A stretch of 39,767 bases of DNA, taken from contig CAYWOS010000019.1 of assembly GCA_964459985.1 (NCBI GenBank), positions 1 to 39,767 on the forward strand, read 5' to 3'. The notes beneath the pieces are model-generated. The model was not told the DNA's origin and searched no databases. It was given only the letters and a program-made list of their open reading frames with translations. Positions 7,650 to 15,351 of the stretch are shown here, piece by piece. Within the stretch, counting starts at the first letter, position 1, and every line of letters begins with the position of its first letter. Source of the stretch: CAYWOS01 sp964459985. Its GTDB lineage: Bacteria; Bacillota; Clostridia; Christensenellales; Aristaeellaceae. The position numbers and the translations under genes are program-made.

Positions 7650-8480
7650 TTACAGCAGCGCTTTGAGCGCGTCGCAGGCGGCGTCGAACGCGGCGTCGCT
7701 GCTTGCGTAGGTTTCCGAATCAATGCGCGGACGATCGCCGTGCTCGAGCGCCTTCAGCCCGTCGAACACGCGCAGGTGCGGCTCGATCGTCACGCTGTCG
7801 CCGCCCGCCGCGATATAGTCGGCAAGGATCTCGCCGACGTGCCCGACGCCCCGGCCCGCCGGCACGACGACGCCGTTCGCGCGCGCGTCCTTGATGTGCA
7901 GGTATCGAACGTACGGCTTGATCGCCGCCCACGCTGCAAGCGTATCCTGTCCCGTCTGGATGTAGTTCGCGGGGTCGAAGATGGCCTTCATTTCAGGGAT
8001 TGATCGGTGGATGTCCAGGCAGCGCGAGGCGACATCGCCGAAAATGTCCTTTTCATTCTCATGGCAAAGCGCGACGCCGCTCCCCTTGGCCGCGTCGACG
8101 AATCGCGACAGGCGATCCATCACTTCGTCCCGATAATCCGACGGATCTTTCCCCGCCGGGATAAAGAAAGAGAACAGTCTGATATTGCCCGCGCCGAGCG
8201 CGCGCGCGATATCGAGCGTGTGGCGAAAGCGGTCCATGTGCGCCGAAAAATCATCGCGCTCGATATCGATCTTGCCGATAGGCGAACCGACCGACCATAC
8301 GGCCAGCCCTTCGCCGGACAGGCGGGCGCAAATCTCGCGCGCCTTTTCAAGGGTGATATCGGACACGCTCTGTCCGTCGATTGTCCTGATTTCAAGCCCC
8401 GACAGCCCGTTCCGCTTCATCGCGGTGATTTGCCCGTCGAGATGAGGCGAAGCCTCGTCCGCGAACGCGTACAGTTTCAT
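7650..8480 (-). CDS. Sugar phosphate isomerase/epimerase (xylose-isomerase-like TIM barrel)
   Basis: 276 residues. The frame is open upstream of the true start, but ATG 8480 with GGAGG 7 nt before it begins the fold (MKLYAFADEASPHLDGQ). It belongs to the AP endonuclease 2/xylose-isomerase-like TIM barrels. The four metal-ligand positions are visible: Glu in CHENEKD, Asp in FDPANY, His in LHIKDA and Glu in VTIEPHL. It probably isomerises or epimerises a sugar or inositol-type substrate in the cytoplasm, with the substrate unknown. Its promoter is 8535-8563. Two related barrels occur at 19954-21658, far enough away that operon sharing is excluded. Confidence 0.9.
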   Translation of the reverse strand: MKLYAFADEASPHLDGQITAMKRNGLSGLEIRTIDGQSVSDITLEKAREICARLSGEGLAVWSVGSPIGKIDIERDDFSAHMDRFRHTLDIARALGAGNIRLFSFFIPAGKDPSDYRDEVMDRLSRFVDAAKGSGVALCHENEKDIFGDVASRCLDIHRSIPEMKAIFDPANYIQTGQDTLAAWAAIKPYVRYLHIKDARANGVVVPAGRGVGHVGEILADYIAAGGDSVTIEPHLRVFDGLKALEHGDRPRIDSETYASSDAAFDAACDALKALL

Positions 8481-8534
8481 GTGACAACCTCCGTCCGGGC
8501 GCGCCGTCGCGCCGCCGTTATTCGTTCCATCGGT

Positions 8535-8563
8535 AGTATACATTGATCGACGCGCGAATGCAA
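8535..8563 (-). promoter_or_regulatory. Promoter of the 7650-8480 isomerase gene
   Basis: Minus strand TTGCAT (8558-8563), 17-bp spacer, TATACT (8535-8540). It lies in the gene-free 8481-8796 region, which otherwise holds only the divergent kinase promoter. Confidence 0.8.
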
Positions 8564-8666
8564 CTCTCCTGTGTGAAAACGCGCGCCGCGTCCGGCGCGA
8601 CAAAAACGTGTCATCTGTCAAAATATGTTTATTTATATACGTTTCATGTATAATATGTCGTAACTA

Positions 8667-8696
8667 TTGACGGATTGCTATTATATCCTGTATAAT
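8667..8696 (+). promoter_or_regulatory. Promoter of the hybrid kinase gene
   Basis: TTGACG (8667-8672) and TATAAT (8691-8696) with an 18-bp spacer. A second TGTATAAT at 8647-8654 may be an additional start. The surrounding 8610-8700 stretch is markedly AT-rich compared with the genes around it, as expected for a promoter island. The 5' leader to ATG 8797 is about 95 nt and GC-rich, with no structure I recognise. Confidence 0.8.
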
Positions 8697-8796
8697 CATT
8701 TGGTTATGGCGGCCTGTGATGATCGGCCGCCCGAATGCGCCGCGCGGGAGCGGAATCGCCCGGCGCGCCCCATAGAGATTCTCGGAGGCAGATGAT

Positions 8797-11700
8797 ATGA
8801 CGGAAGCCCTCATTCTGGCGGAGCGGTTCTGCCGCGCGTGTTACGAAGCGGGCGACATCGAGGCGGCGGCCGCCTGCCTTGCGGAAGGCGCGCTTGTCTG
8901 CGGCGAAAGCGGACAGGCGCGCGGAAGCGAGGAAATCATGCGGTTTTTACGCGCCGAACAAAGCGATGCACCCGCTTCCCGCCGCCTCGCGTTTCGCGGG
9001 GAGAGCGAGGAAAGCGTGACGCGGGACGTGACCGAGGCGGCGCTTGACATCACGATCACGGCGGGAGATTGCGTATCTTCCCGCCGTTTGTTCTGCACGG
9101 CCGTCGCCGTGAACGGCGGGGCGAAGATCAGAACGCTGCGCATCGTTCCCGGCGATAACGCGCGGCTTGCCGAGGAAAACGCGCGCATGAACGATCTGCT
9201 CGGCAACCTCTCCTGCGGAATCGCCGTATGCCATATCGATCGCGAGAACAAGCTGTCGATCATGTATCTCAACGACGGGTATTTCGCGCTGATGGAAGAC
9301 GAGCGCGACGCGTTGAGCGCGCGATACGACGAGAACATCGTTTCAGGCATTCATCCGGACGACATGGAGATGGTGTCCGGCAATCTGGACGATCTGGCGC
9401 GGACGCGGCGCGGACACGACATGACCTATCGCTACGTCACCTCGGGCGGAAAACTCAAATGGATTCATGTGAAAACCACGACCGTCCCTCGCGACGATGG
9501 GACGACGACGTCCTATTCCGCCTATACCGATCTGACCGAGCGGATGGCGACCGAGCAAAAGCTGACCGCGATCATGGAAACGGTGCCTTGCGGCGTATGC
9601 CTGTATCGGCGCGACGGCGAGACGCTGATTCCGATGATGCTGAACGGACGGTTCCGCGACATGCTGGGCGAACGCGCCGCCGAGCCGCTCCTGCTGACGC
9701 GGGAGATCGGGGCGATCTGCGACTTCGAGGATGACTGCGAGGCGGCCGAGGAAGCGGCAAAAAAGCTCCTCGCCGGGGAAAAGCAGGCGACCTTTGAAGC
9801 GCGCCGCGCGGGGAGCGACGGCCGCGTTCACTGGCTCAGACACCGCCTGACCGCGATGACGCTTCCCGGCGCGGTCGAGGAAATGGTTTTTTGCGCCGTC
9901 GAGCGCATCGATATCGAGAAGGAGCTGCGAAGGCAGTACGAAATGGAGCGGGGCAGGCCGAGGCTGGGCGAAAACAGCCTGCTCGCGTATGCGTTGATCA
10001 ATTTGAGCGCCGATGAGACGGTCGAATACGTCTATTGGGACGGCGCTTCCGTGCCGCCCGAGGACAGGCTTTCGCTCGCCGACGGTTTTGAAAACGCCGA
10101 CAGGCTATTCGTCGACGAGGAGGAAAAACGCCGATACATCGATATGCATGACGTGCCCGCCCTGCTGGAAAAATTCGCGCGGGGCGAAACGGAGTTATCC
10201 ATGGATTACCGCCGCAGGATTCCCGGCGGCGACGCGATCTGGGTGCGCAATATCCTGCGCCTTTTGCGCGCGCCCGACAGCAGCGACGTGTTTTTGTTCG
10301 AATATCGGTACGATATCGACGATGAGAAGAACACGGAAATCATGTACCGGCGCATGACGGAACGCGCGTATGATTTCATCGCGCGCGTCAGCCTCGACAG
10401 CCGCCGATACATCCTTCGCGGCAGGGAATCCGGCGATTTTGTCATCCCGTCGGGGCGCGGCGAGGACGCTGACGCGATGTTCCGGCGCTTGATCGACGCG
10501 CGCGTGCATGCCGAGGATCGGGAAACGGCGCGCCGGCATACCGCCTGCGCCGGCATCCGCGAGGATCTGAAAACGAGCGATTTCTACGAATTTAACTGCC
10601 GCGTGACCTGCGCGGACGGCGCGGTACGCCACAAACGCCTGACAGAGTTCTATCTGGACAGGCAGCGCGAATTGGCAATCGTGACATGCGAGGACGTCAC
10701 GGCGCTCGTAAAGACCGAAGCGCACAAAAACGAGCTTTTGACGGGCGCGCTCGAAACCGCCCGCAAAGCAAGCCACGCCAAATCACGCTTCCTGTCGCGA
10801 ATGAGCCATGAATTGCGCACGCCCATGAACGCCGTGATCGGGCTGTCGTCGCTGATCGAGGAGGACGCGGGCGACACGTCCGCCGTGCTGGACGCCGCGC
10901 GTAAAATCGGCGTGTCGGCCAAGTACCTGCTCTCGCTGATCAACGATATTCTGGAAATGAGCCGTCTGGAAAGCGGGCACGATATCCTGCGCGAGGACGC
11001 GTTTGATATGACCGCGCTGCTGGAGGAGGTCAACGCCGCCGTCTGCGGCGAGATATGCCGGAAAGCAATCGATTACCGATCGAACCTGACCGAGCGGCCG
11101 TTTGGCATGTACGTCGGCGACAAGGACAAGATTCGCCGCATCCTTGTTCATATCCTCGATAACGCCGTCAAATTCACGCCGGAGGGCGGCGCGATCCGAT
11201 TGAACGTTGAGCAGCGAAGTCGCGGCGTCGAGCGCGCCGATGTCAGGCTGACCGTCAGCGATACCGGAATCGGCATCGATCCCGCGTTCCTGCCGCATGT
11301 GTTCGAGCCGTTCACGCAGGAAACGGCCTGCTTCGCGCCCGGAGAGGCGGGCGCGGGCATCGGACTGGCGATCGCGAAGAATCTGGCGCGGATGATGAAC
11401 GGCAGGATCAGCGCGCAAAGCGTTAAGGGGCAGGGGACGACCGTGACCGTCGATCTCGCGCTCGGCGTGCCGCGCGAAAGGAAGCAAAGCGACGCCCGGC
11501 CGGTTGATCTGACGGGTCGGCGCATACTGATCGCCGAGGATCACCCGATCAATGCCGAAGTGGTGCGTCGGCTGCTGGAGAAAACGGGCGCCGATACGGT
11601 GGTGGCGGTGAACGGGCTGGAGGCTGTCGACGTTTTCCGGCGCTCGGATGAATTCTTCTTCGACGCCGTGCTCATGGATATCCAGATGCCCGTGATGGAC

Positions 11701-11925
11701 GGCCTGACCGCGGCCAAGCAGATCCGCGGGCTGAACCGCGCCGATTGCGCACTCGTCCCGATCATCGCGCTGACTGCCAACACGTTCGCCGAGGATCGGG
11801 AGCGATCGCTGGCCTTCGGCATGGACGCGCATATCGCCAAGCCGATCGATCCGCGCGCGCTGCTGGGCACGCTGCGCGATCTCATGCGGCCGCGCGGCGA
11901 CCGATCGACGCGCGGCGCAAAATAG
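8797..11925 (+). CDS. Hybrid histidine kinase: NTF2-like, PAS repeats, HisKA, HATPase, receiver
   Basis: 1042 residues; ATG follows CGGAGG. The N-terminus (about 1-118) resembles a SnoaL/NTF2-like fold: an acidic helix pair, ACLAEGALVCG, then a strand-rich end. About 125-250, 255-380, 395-520 and 525-640 are PAS-type sensor domains (the first has NLSCGIAVCHID). Next are the dimerisation helix with phospho-acceptor H671 in SHELRTP, and the ATPase domain (about 765-885) with N-box LDNAVKF, DTGIGID and AGIGLAIAKN. The C-terminal receiver (about 908-1030) has D961 in MDIQMP. There is no membrane span, so it is a cytoplasmic sensor. No Hpt domain or output regulator is adjacent. The fused receiver probably needs an Hpt protein encoded elsewhere. 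Confidence 0.95.
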   Translation: MTEALILAERFCRACYEAGDIEAAAACLAEGALVCGESGQARGSEEIMRFLRAEQSDAPASRRLAFRGESEESVTRDVTEAALDITITAGDCVSSRRLFCTAVAVNGGAKIRTLRIVPGDNARLAEENARMNDLLGNLSCGIAVCHIDRENKLSIMYLNDGYFALMEDERDALSARYDENIVSGIHPDDMEMVSGNLDDLARTRRGHDMTYRYVTSGGKLKWIHVKTTTVPRDDGTTTSYSAYTDLTERMATEQKLTAIMETVPCGVCLYRRDGETLIPMMLNGRFRDMLGERAAEPLLLTREIGAICDFEDDCEAAEEAAKKLLAGEKQATFEARRAGSDGRVHWLRHRLTAMTLPGAVEEMVFCAVERIDIEKELRRQYEMERGRPRLGENSLLAYALINLSADETVEYVYWDGASVPPEDRLSLADGFENADRLFVDEEEKRRYIDMHDVPALLEKFARGETELSMDYRRRIPGGDAIWVRNILRLLRAPDSSDVFLFEYRYDIDDEKNTEIMYRRMTERAYDFIARVSLDSRRYILRGRESGDFVIPSGRGEDADAMFRRLIDARVHAEDRETARRHTACAGIREDLKTSDFYEFNCRVTCADGAVRHKRLTEFYLDRQRELAIVTCEDVTALVKTEAHKNELLTGALETARKASHAKSRFLSRMSHELRTPMNAVIGLSSLIEEDAGDTSAVLDAARKIGVSAKYLLSLINDILEMSRLESGHDILREDAFDMTALLEEVNAAVCGEICRKAIDYRSNLTERPFGMYVGDKDKIRRILVHILDNAVKFTPEGGAIRLNVEQRSRGVERADVRLTVSDTGIGIDPAFLPHVFEPFTQETACFAPGEAGAGIGLAIAKNLARMMNGRISAQSVKGQGTTVTVDLALGVPRERKQSDARPVDLTGRRILIAEDHPINAEVVRRLLEKTGADTVVAVNGLEAVDVFRRSDEFFFDAVLMDIQMPVMDGLTAAKQIRGLNRADCALVPIIALTANTFAEDRERSLAFGMDAHIAKPIDPRALLGTLRDLMRPRGDRSTRGAK

Positions 11926-11928
11926 CGC

Positions 11929-11962
11929 AAGCGCTGCGCGCGATCCGCGCGGCGCTTGTTTT
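11929..11962 (+). terminator. Terminator of the hybrid kinase gene
   Basis: AAGCGCTGCGC (11929-11939) pairs with GCGCGGCGCTT (11947-11957) with one T-G wobble, followed by GTTTTC. It starts 3 nt after the stop codon. Confidence 0.75.
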
Positions 11963-11989
11963 CGCGCGCAGAACCGCCGCGCGCGCTTG

Positions 11990-12018
11990 TTGACAGGGCT
12001 TGAACGCCGCTTTATAAT
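11990..12018 (+). promoter_or_regulatory. SigA-type promoter of the MBL-fold gene
   Basis: Perfect TTGACA (11990-11995) and TATAAT (12013-12018) with a 17-bp spacer; expected transcript start near 12025. Confidence 0.92.
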
Positions 12019-12064
12019 GTGCGTGCGTTCGTTTTGACGCGCACGGTATGCGTTCATAAACGTC

Positions 12065-12970
12065 ATGTCGTATGAGAGGACGGTTCTGCCGCGTATGGCC
12101 GTTTTATACCAGATGAAACTGGATCAGTCCATTGTGGACTGCGGGATGAGTTACGTATTCAGGCTGGATTCCGGTCACTTTTTCCTGATCGACGGCGGCT
12201 TTTTCACCCCCGGCGAGGCCGACCGGCTGTACCGCTTCCTTTGCGCGCAGGCGGAGGGAAAGCCGGTGATCGACGCGTGGTTCTTTTCCCACGCGCATCA
12301 GGATCATATCGGCGTTTTTCTGGATATGATGGAGACGCACAGGGACGATGTGATCATCCGAAAACTGATCTATAACTTCCAGCCGATGGCGCTTCCACAG
12401 AGCAGCGAGGGTTGGCGGAAGGTCAAGAACGATCTGGAAACGGTCAAACGGTTTTACGAGGTCGCGGAGGCGTACTGCCGGGAAATTCCGATCCTGACGC
12501 CCCGCGCCGGGGATCGAATTCGCATCGGCGAAATCTATATCGAGGTGCTCTATACGCATGAGAACCTCGACGTGCCGAGCACGTTCAACGATCATTCGAC
12601 CGTCCTGCGCGCGGACACGAATGGCTGGTCGCTGCTGTTCCTCGGGGATCTCTTCCGGGAGGGCAGCAGAATTCTCATGGATGTCTGTCCGGACAGGCTC
12701 CGATGCGATATCGTACAGGTGGCGCATCACGGCTTTGCCGGCGCGACCAAAGCGCTGTATGAGGCCGTTTCCGCGGCGTACGCGCTCTGGCCGGGGACGC
12801 GCGAAGGCATCGGGGCGAACGCGTATCGGGACGCCGACGATTATCTCCTGAATCACGCCGGCATCCGCCGTCATTTCATCGCGGGGGACGGCGCATGGAA
12901 AATCGCCTTCCCTCACAAGCGGGAAGGCGAGAACACCGAGCTTACGGCGGAAATCATCGATTACGTATAA
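12065..12970 (+). CDS. MBL-fold metallohydrolase (ComEC/Rec2-like type)
   Basis: 301 residues. The metallo-beta-lactamase zinc motif HxHxDH is present as H76-A-H78-Q-D80-H81. Later ligands are in NDHSTVL, LFLGDLF and VAHHGFAG, the last typical of the ComEC-associated branch of soluble MBL hydrolases. The substrate (phosphodiester, nucleotide or lactone) is not evident. ATG 12065 has no clear ribosome site. ATG 12095 lies about 15 nt after GAGAGGACGG (12074-12083) and is a plausible alternative that removes ten residues and leaves the fold intact. It has its own strong promoter, and the convergent LarC-like gene ends 66 bp downstream. Confidence 0.9.
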   Translation: MSYERTVLPRMAVLYQMKLDQSIVDCGMSYVFRLDSGHFFLIDGGFFTPGEADRLYRFLCAQAEGKPVIDAWFFSHAHQDHIGVFLDMMETHRDDVIIRKLIYNFQPMALPQSSEGWRKVKNDLETVKRFYEVAEAYCREIPILTPRAGDRIRIGEIYIEVLYTHENLDVPSTFNDHSTVLRADTNGWSLLFLGDLFREGSRILMDVCPDRLRCDIVQVAHHGFAGATKALYEAVSAAYALWPGTREGIGANAYRDADDYLLNHAGIRRHFIAGDGAWKIAFPHKREGENTELTAEIIDYV

Positions 12971-13036
12971 ATCTCTCCGCGTTCGGCGCGGCGCGGGGCG
13001 ATCACGACGGTGATGAAACGTTGTCCGTCACGGGTA

Positions 13037-13510
13037 TCAGTCGGGCGTTCGGTCGTCGTTCAATTCCGAAAGCGCTCTTTCCACCTCGGCGTACACCGCG
13101 TTCAGCGATACGCCGTACTGCCGCGCCGCGCCGGCGGCGTCCTCGTATTCGCATTTATGCTTTGTCACGCCGTACCCGCTTGCTTCCTTGACGCGAAGAT
13201 CGCCGAACCTCGTCGGGACGACGCGCACGGTGAACGCGAGCGCGCGTTTGCGGCACACCGTTTCGCGCACGCCGAGCGTCGTGGTATGAAGGAAGATCAG
13301 GCGCGTCAGGCTTTCGGCGTCCTCGGGGCTGCATACGCAGGTGAGCAGCACGCCGGGGCGCGATTTTTTCATGCCGACGGGCGTGGTGAACACGTCGCGC
13401 GCGCCCCCGCGCATCAGGATATCCTGCGCGAAGCCGATCGCCTCGGGCGTCATATCGTCCAGATTGCAGCGCAGCTCGATCATGTCGGCGCCGTCCGTTT
13501 CTCCGCGCAT
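13037..13510 (-). CDS. Stand-alone LarC C-terminal domain (nickel-pincer cofactor insertion protein, LarC2)
   Basis: 157 residues from ATG 13510 (GGGAGGG upstream). It matches the C-terminal half of LarC: NLDDMTPEAIGFAQDILM, then DVFTTPVGMKKSRPG, then HTTTLGVRE. LarC is a CTP-dependent nickel metallochaperone that completes the pyridinium nickel-pincer cofactor of lactate racemase LarA. In Lactiplantibacillus, LarC1 and LarC2 are joined by programmed frameshifting. Here no LarC1 lies upstream: the minus strand before it holds only a promoter (13538-13566) and then an opposite-strand amidohydrolase. No larA, larB or larE is in the window. It may act with a LarC1 encoded elsewhere or alone. Confidence 0.85.
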   Translation of the reverse strand: MRGETDGADMIELRCNLDDMTPEAIGFAQDILMRGGARDVFTTPVGMKKSRPGVLLTCVCSPEDAESLTRLIFLHTTTLGVRETVCRKRALAFTVRVVPTRFGDLRVKEASGYGVTKHKCEYEDAAGAARQYGVSLNAVYAEVERALSELNDDRTPD

Positions 13511-13537
13511 CGGAATCCCTCCCTTGACGTTTGTTCC

Positions 13538-13566
13538 ATTATCCGCCGGAAAGCGCCGTCTGTCAA
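13538..13566 (-). promoter_or_regulatory. Promoter of the LarC2-like gene
   Basis: Minus strand -35 TTGACA (13561-13566), 17-bp spacer, -10 GATAAT (13538-13543), about 30 nt before the start codon. This dedicated promoter shows that the gene begins here and is not the tail of a larger larC. Confidence 0.85.
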
Positions 13567-13587
13567 CCGTATGAATAATAAACCGTC

Positions 13588-13615
13588 TTGCATCGGCGCG
13601 GCGATGTGGTATGAT
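13588..13615 (+). promoter_or_regulatory. Promoter of the amidohydrolase gene
   Basis: TTGCAT (13588-13593), 16-bp spacer, TATGAT (13610-13615) with an upstream TGG making an extended -10. It is divergent from the LarC2 promoter 22 bp away. Confidence 0.65.
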
Positions 13616-13643
13616 ATGATCATCAAAGGTTCGGAGGCGCGGC

Positions 13644-15248
13644 ATGAGCGATCTTTATTGCGGCGGACAGGTGTATGGCGGCGGCGGGGTATTCGCGCAG
13701 GCGTTTATCGTCGACCGGGGCGTGTTCCGGGCGGTCGGCGCGAACGACGAGATCAAGCGCGCGGCGCGGGCGGGGGATACGCTTCATGATCTCGGCGGCG
13801 CGTTCGTTTGCGCGGGGCTGAACGACAGCCATATGCATCTGCTCGGATTGGGCAGCTCGCTGCGCGCGGCGCGCCTTGACGAGCACACGGGCAGTCTCCG
13901 GGATATGATCGACGCCTTGAAAGCGTTCGCCGCGAAACGCCCGCCGCGCGGCGGCGCGTGGGTGTTCGGGCGCGGGTGGAATCAGGATTTATTCACGGAC
14001 GTCCGCCGCATGCCGAGCCGGTACGATCTGGACGCCGTATCGGACGCGTATCCCGTCGCGGCGGTCCGATGCTGCGGGCATTGTCTGGTCGTCAACGGCG
14101 CGGCGCTCAAGGCGCTCGGTATGTCCGAAAACGCGCCCGATATCGCGGGCGGGCAAATCGACGTTGAAAACGGCCGTTTTTATGACCGCGCGATGGATCT
14201 CGTTTACGACGCCATGCCCGCGCCCGGCGAAAGCGAGTTGGAGGCGATGCTGCTGTCCGCCTGCGCCGAAATGAACGCCTGCGGGGTCACGAGCTGTCAG
14301 ACGGACGATTATACCGTCCTGCGCGATGTCCCGCGGCGCGCGGTTAACGCGGCGTACCGCGATCTGGCGTCGCGCGGGGAATTATCTCTTCGCGTGACGC
14401 AGCAATGCAATATCGGCGATCTGCCGTCGCTCAAAACGTTCGTCAATGAGGAATGGCGTCGGTTCCCTCATGACGCGGCGTACCGGCTGGGGCCGCTCAA
14501 ACTGCTCTGCGACGGCGCGCTGGGCGCGCGAACGGCGTACTTGAGCGCGCCCTACGCCGACGCGCCCGATACGCGAGGGATCGCGCTGTACGATCAGCAA
14601 ACGCTTGACGGGATCGTCGGCTTCGCGCACGAAGCGGGCCTGCAGATCGCCTGTCACGCCATCGGCGACGCCGGCCTTGATCAGGTGCTGAACGCGTACG
14701 GCAAGGCGCTCAAAGCGCTCCCGCGCGACGATCATCGTCACGGGATCGTGCATTGCCAGATCACGCGCGACGATCAGCTCCGGCGGATGATCGCGATGAA
14801 ACTGCATATCTACGCGCAAAGCGTATTTCTCGATTACGACAGCCGCATTGTCGAGCGCCGCGCGGGCAGGGCGCTCGCCGAAACAAGCTATCACTGGAAA
14901 ACGCTGCTTGACGGCGGTTTGTCGGTCAGCGACGGCACCGACTGCCCGGTCGAGCGTCCGGACGCCCTGCGCGGCATTCAGTGCGCCGTCACGCGCGCGC
15001 CGCTTGACGGTTCAGGCGCGCCGTATCTGCCCGATCAGCGCCTGACCGTCGCCGAGGCGCTTGACGGCTATACGCTGCGCGGCGCGGAAGCGAGCTTCGA
15101 GGAAGCGATCAAAGGCCGCATCGCGCCGGGGTATCTGGCGGATTTCACCGTGCTCAAACAAAGCCCCTTTTCCGTCGCGCCGTCGCGCATCAAGGACATT
15201 CCCGTCCTCGAAACGTATCTGGGCGGGAAAAACGTTTATCGCGCATAA
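13644..15248 (+). CDS. YtcJ-like metal-dependent amidohydrolase (Amidohydro_3 family)
   Basis: 534 residues; ATG follows GGAGG 7 nt upstream. The metal HxH motif is H63-x-H65 in NDSHMHLLG, with further family signatures in GLQIACHAIGD, HGIVHCQIT and SDGTDCPVE (the last holding the conserved Asp). The C-terminal beta-sandwich ends in the usual IKGRIAPGYLADFTVL form. These cytoplasmic enzymes hydrolyse amides or cyclic amides, and the substrate of YtcJ-type members is mostly unknown. It is a single-gene unit between its own promoter and the opposite-strand terminator at 15289-15316. Confidence 0.93.
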   Translation: MSDLYCGGQVYGGGGVFAQAFIVDRGVFRAVGANDEIKRAARAGDTLHDLGGAFVCAGLNDSHMHLLGLGSSLRAARLDEHTGSLRDMIDALKAFAAKRPPRGGAWVFGRGWNQDLFTDVRRMPSRYDLDAVSDAYPVAAVRCCGHCLVVNGAALKALGMSENAPDIAGGQIDVENGRFYDRAMDLVYDAMPAPGESELEAMLLSACAEMNACGVTSCQTDDYTVLRDVPRRAVNAAYRDLASRGELSLRVTQQCNIGDLPSLKTFVNEEWRRFPHDAAYRLGPLKLLCDGALGARTAYLSAPYADAPDTRGIALYDQQTLDGIVGFAHEAGLQIACHAIGDAGLDQVLNAYGKALKALPRDDHRHGIVHCQITRDDQLRRMIAMKLHIYAQSVFLDYDSRIVERRAGRALAETSYHWKTLLDGGLSVSDGTDCPVERPDALRGIQCAVTRAPLDGSGAPYLPDQRLTVAEALDGYTLRGAEASFEEAIKGRIAPGYLADFTVLKQSPFSVAPSRIKDIPVLETYLGGKNVYRA

Positions 15249-15288
15249 CGGCCGCGCGCCCGCATGGCCTGTCTATATCCGGCGAACG

Positions 15289-15316
15289 AAAAATGCCCGC
15301 CGTATCGAGCGGGCAT
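15289..15316 (-). terminator. Terminator of the cyclic-di-GMP protein gene
   Basis: Minus strand: ATGCCCGC pairs with GCGGGCAT (8 bp) around an eight-base loop, followed by TTTT. The T-tract direction assigns it to the large minus-strand gene, not to the amidohydrolase. Confidence 0.8.
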
Positions 15317-15351
15317 GAATCCTGCGCGCCTGCGGCAAGGCTGCGGCGCGG

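Noticed and set aside
13037..13645. LarC1-LarC2 frameshift pair
   Set aside because: The region upstream on the same strand holds a promoter and then an opposite-strand gene, so there is no LarC1 to fuse with.
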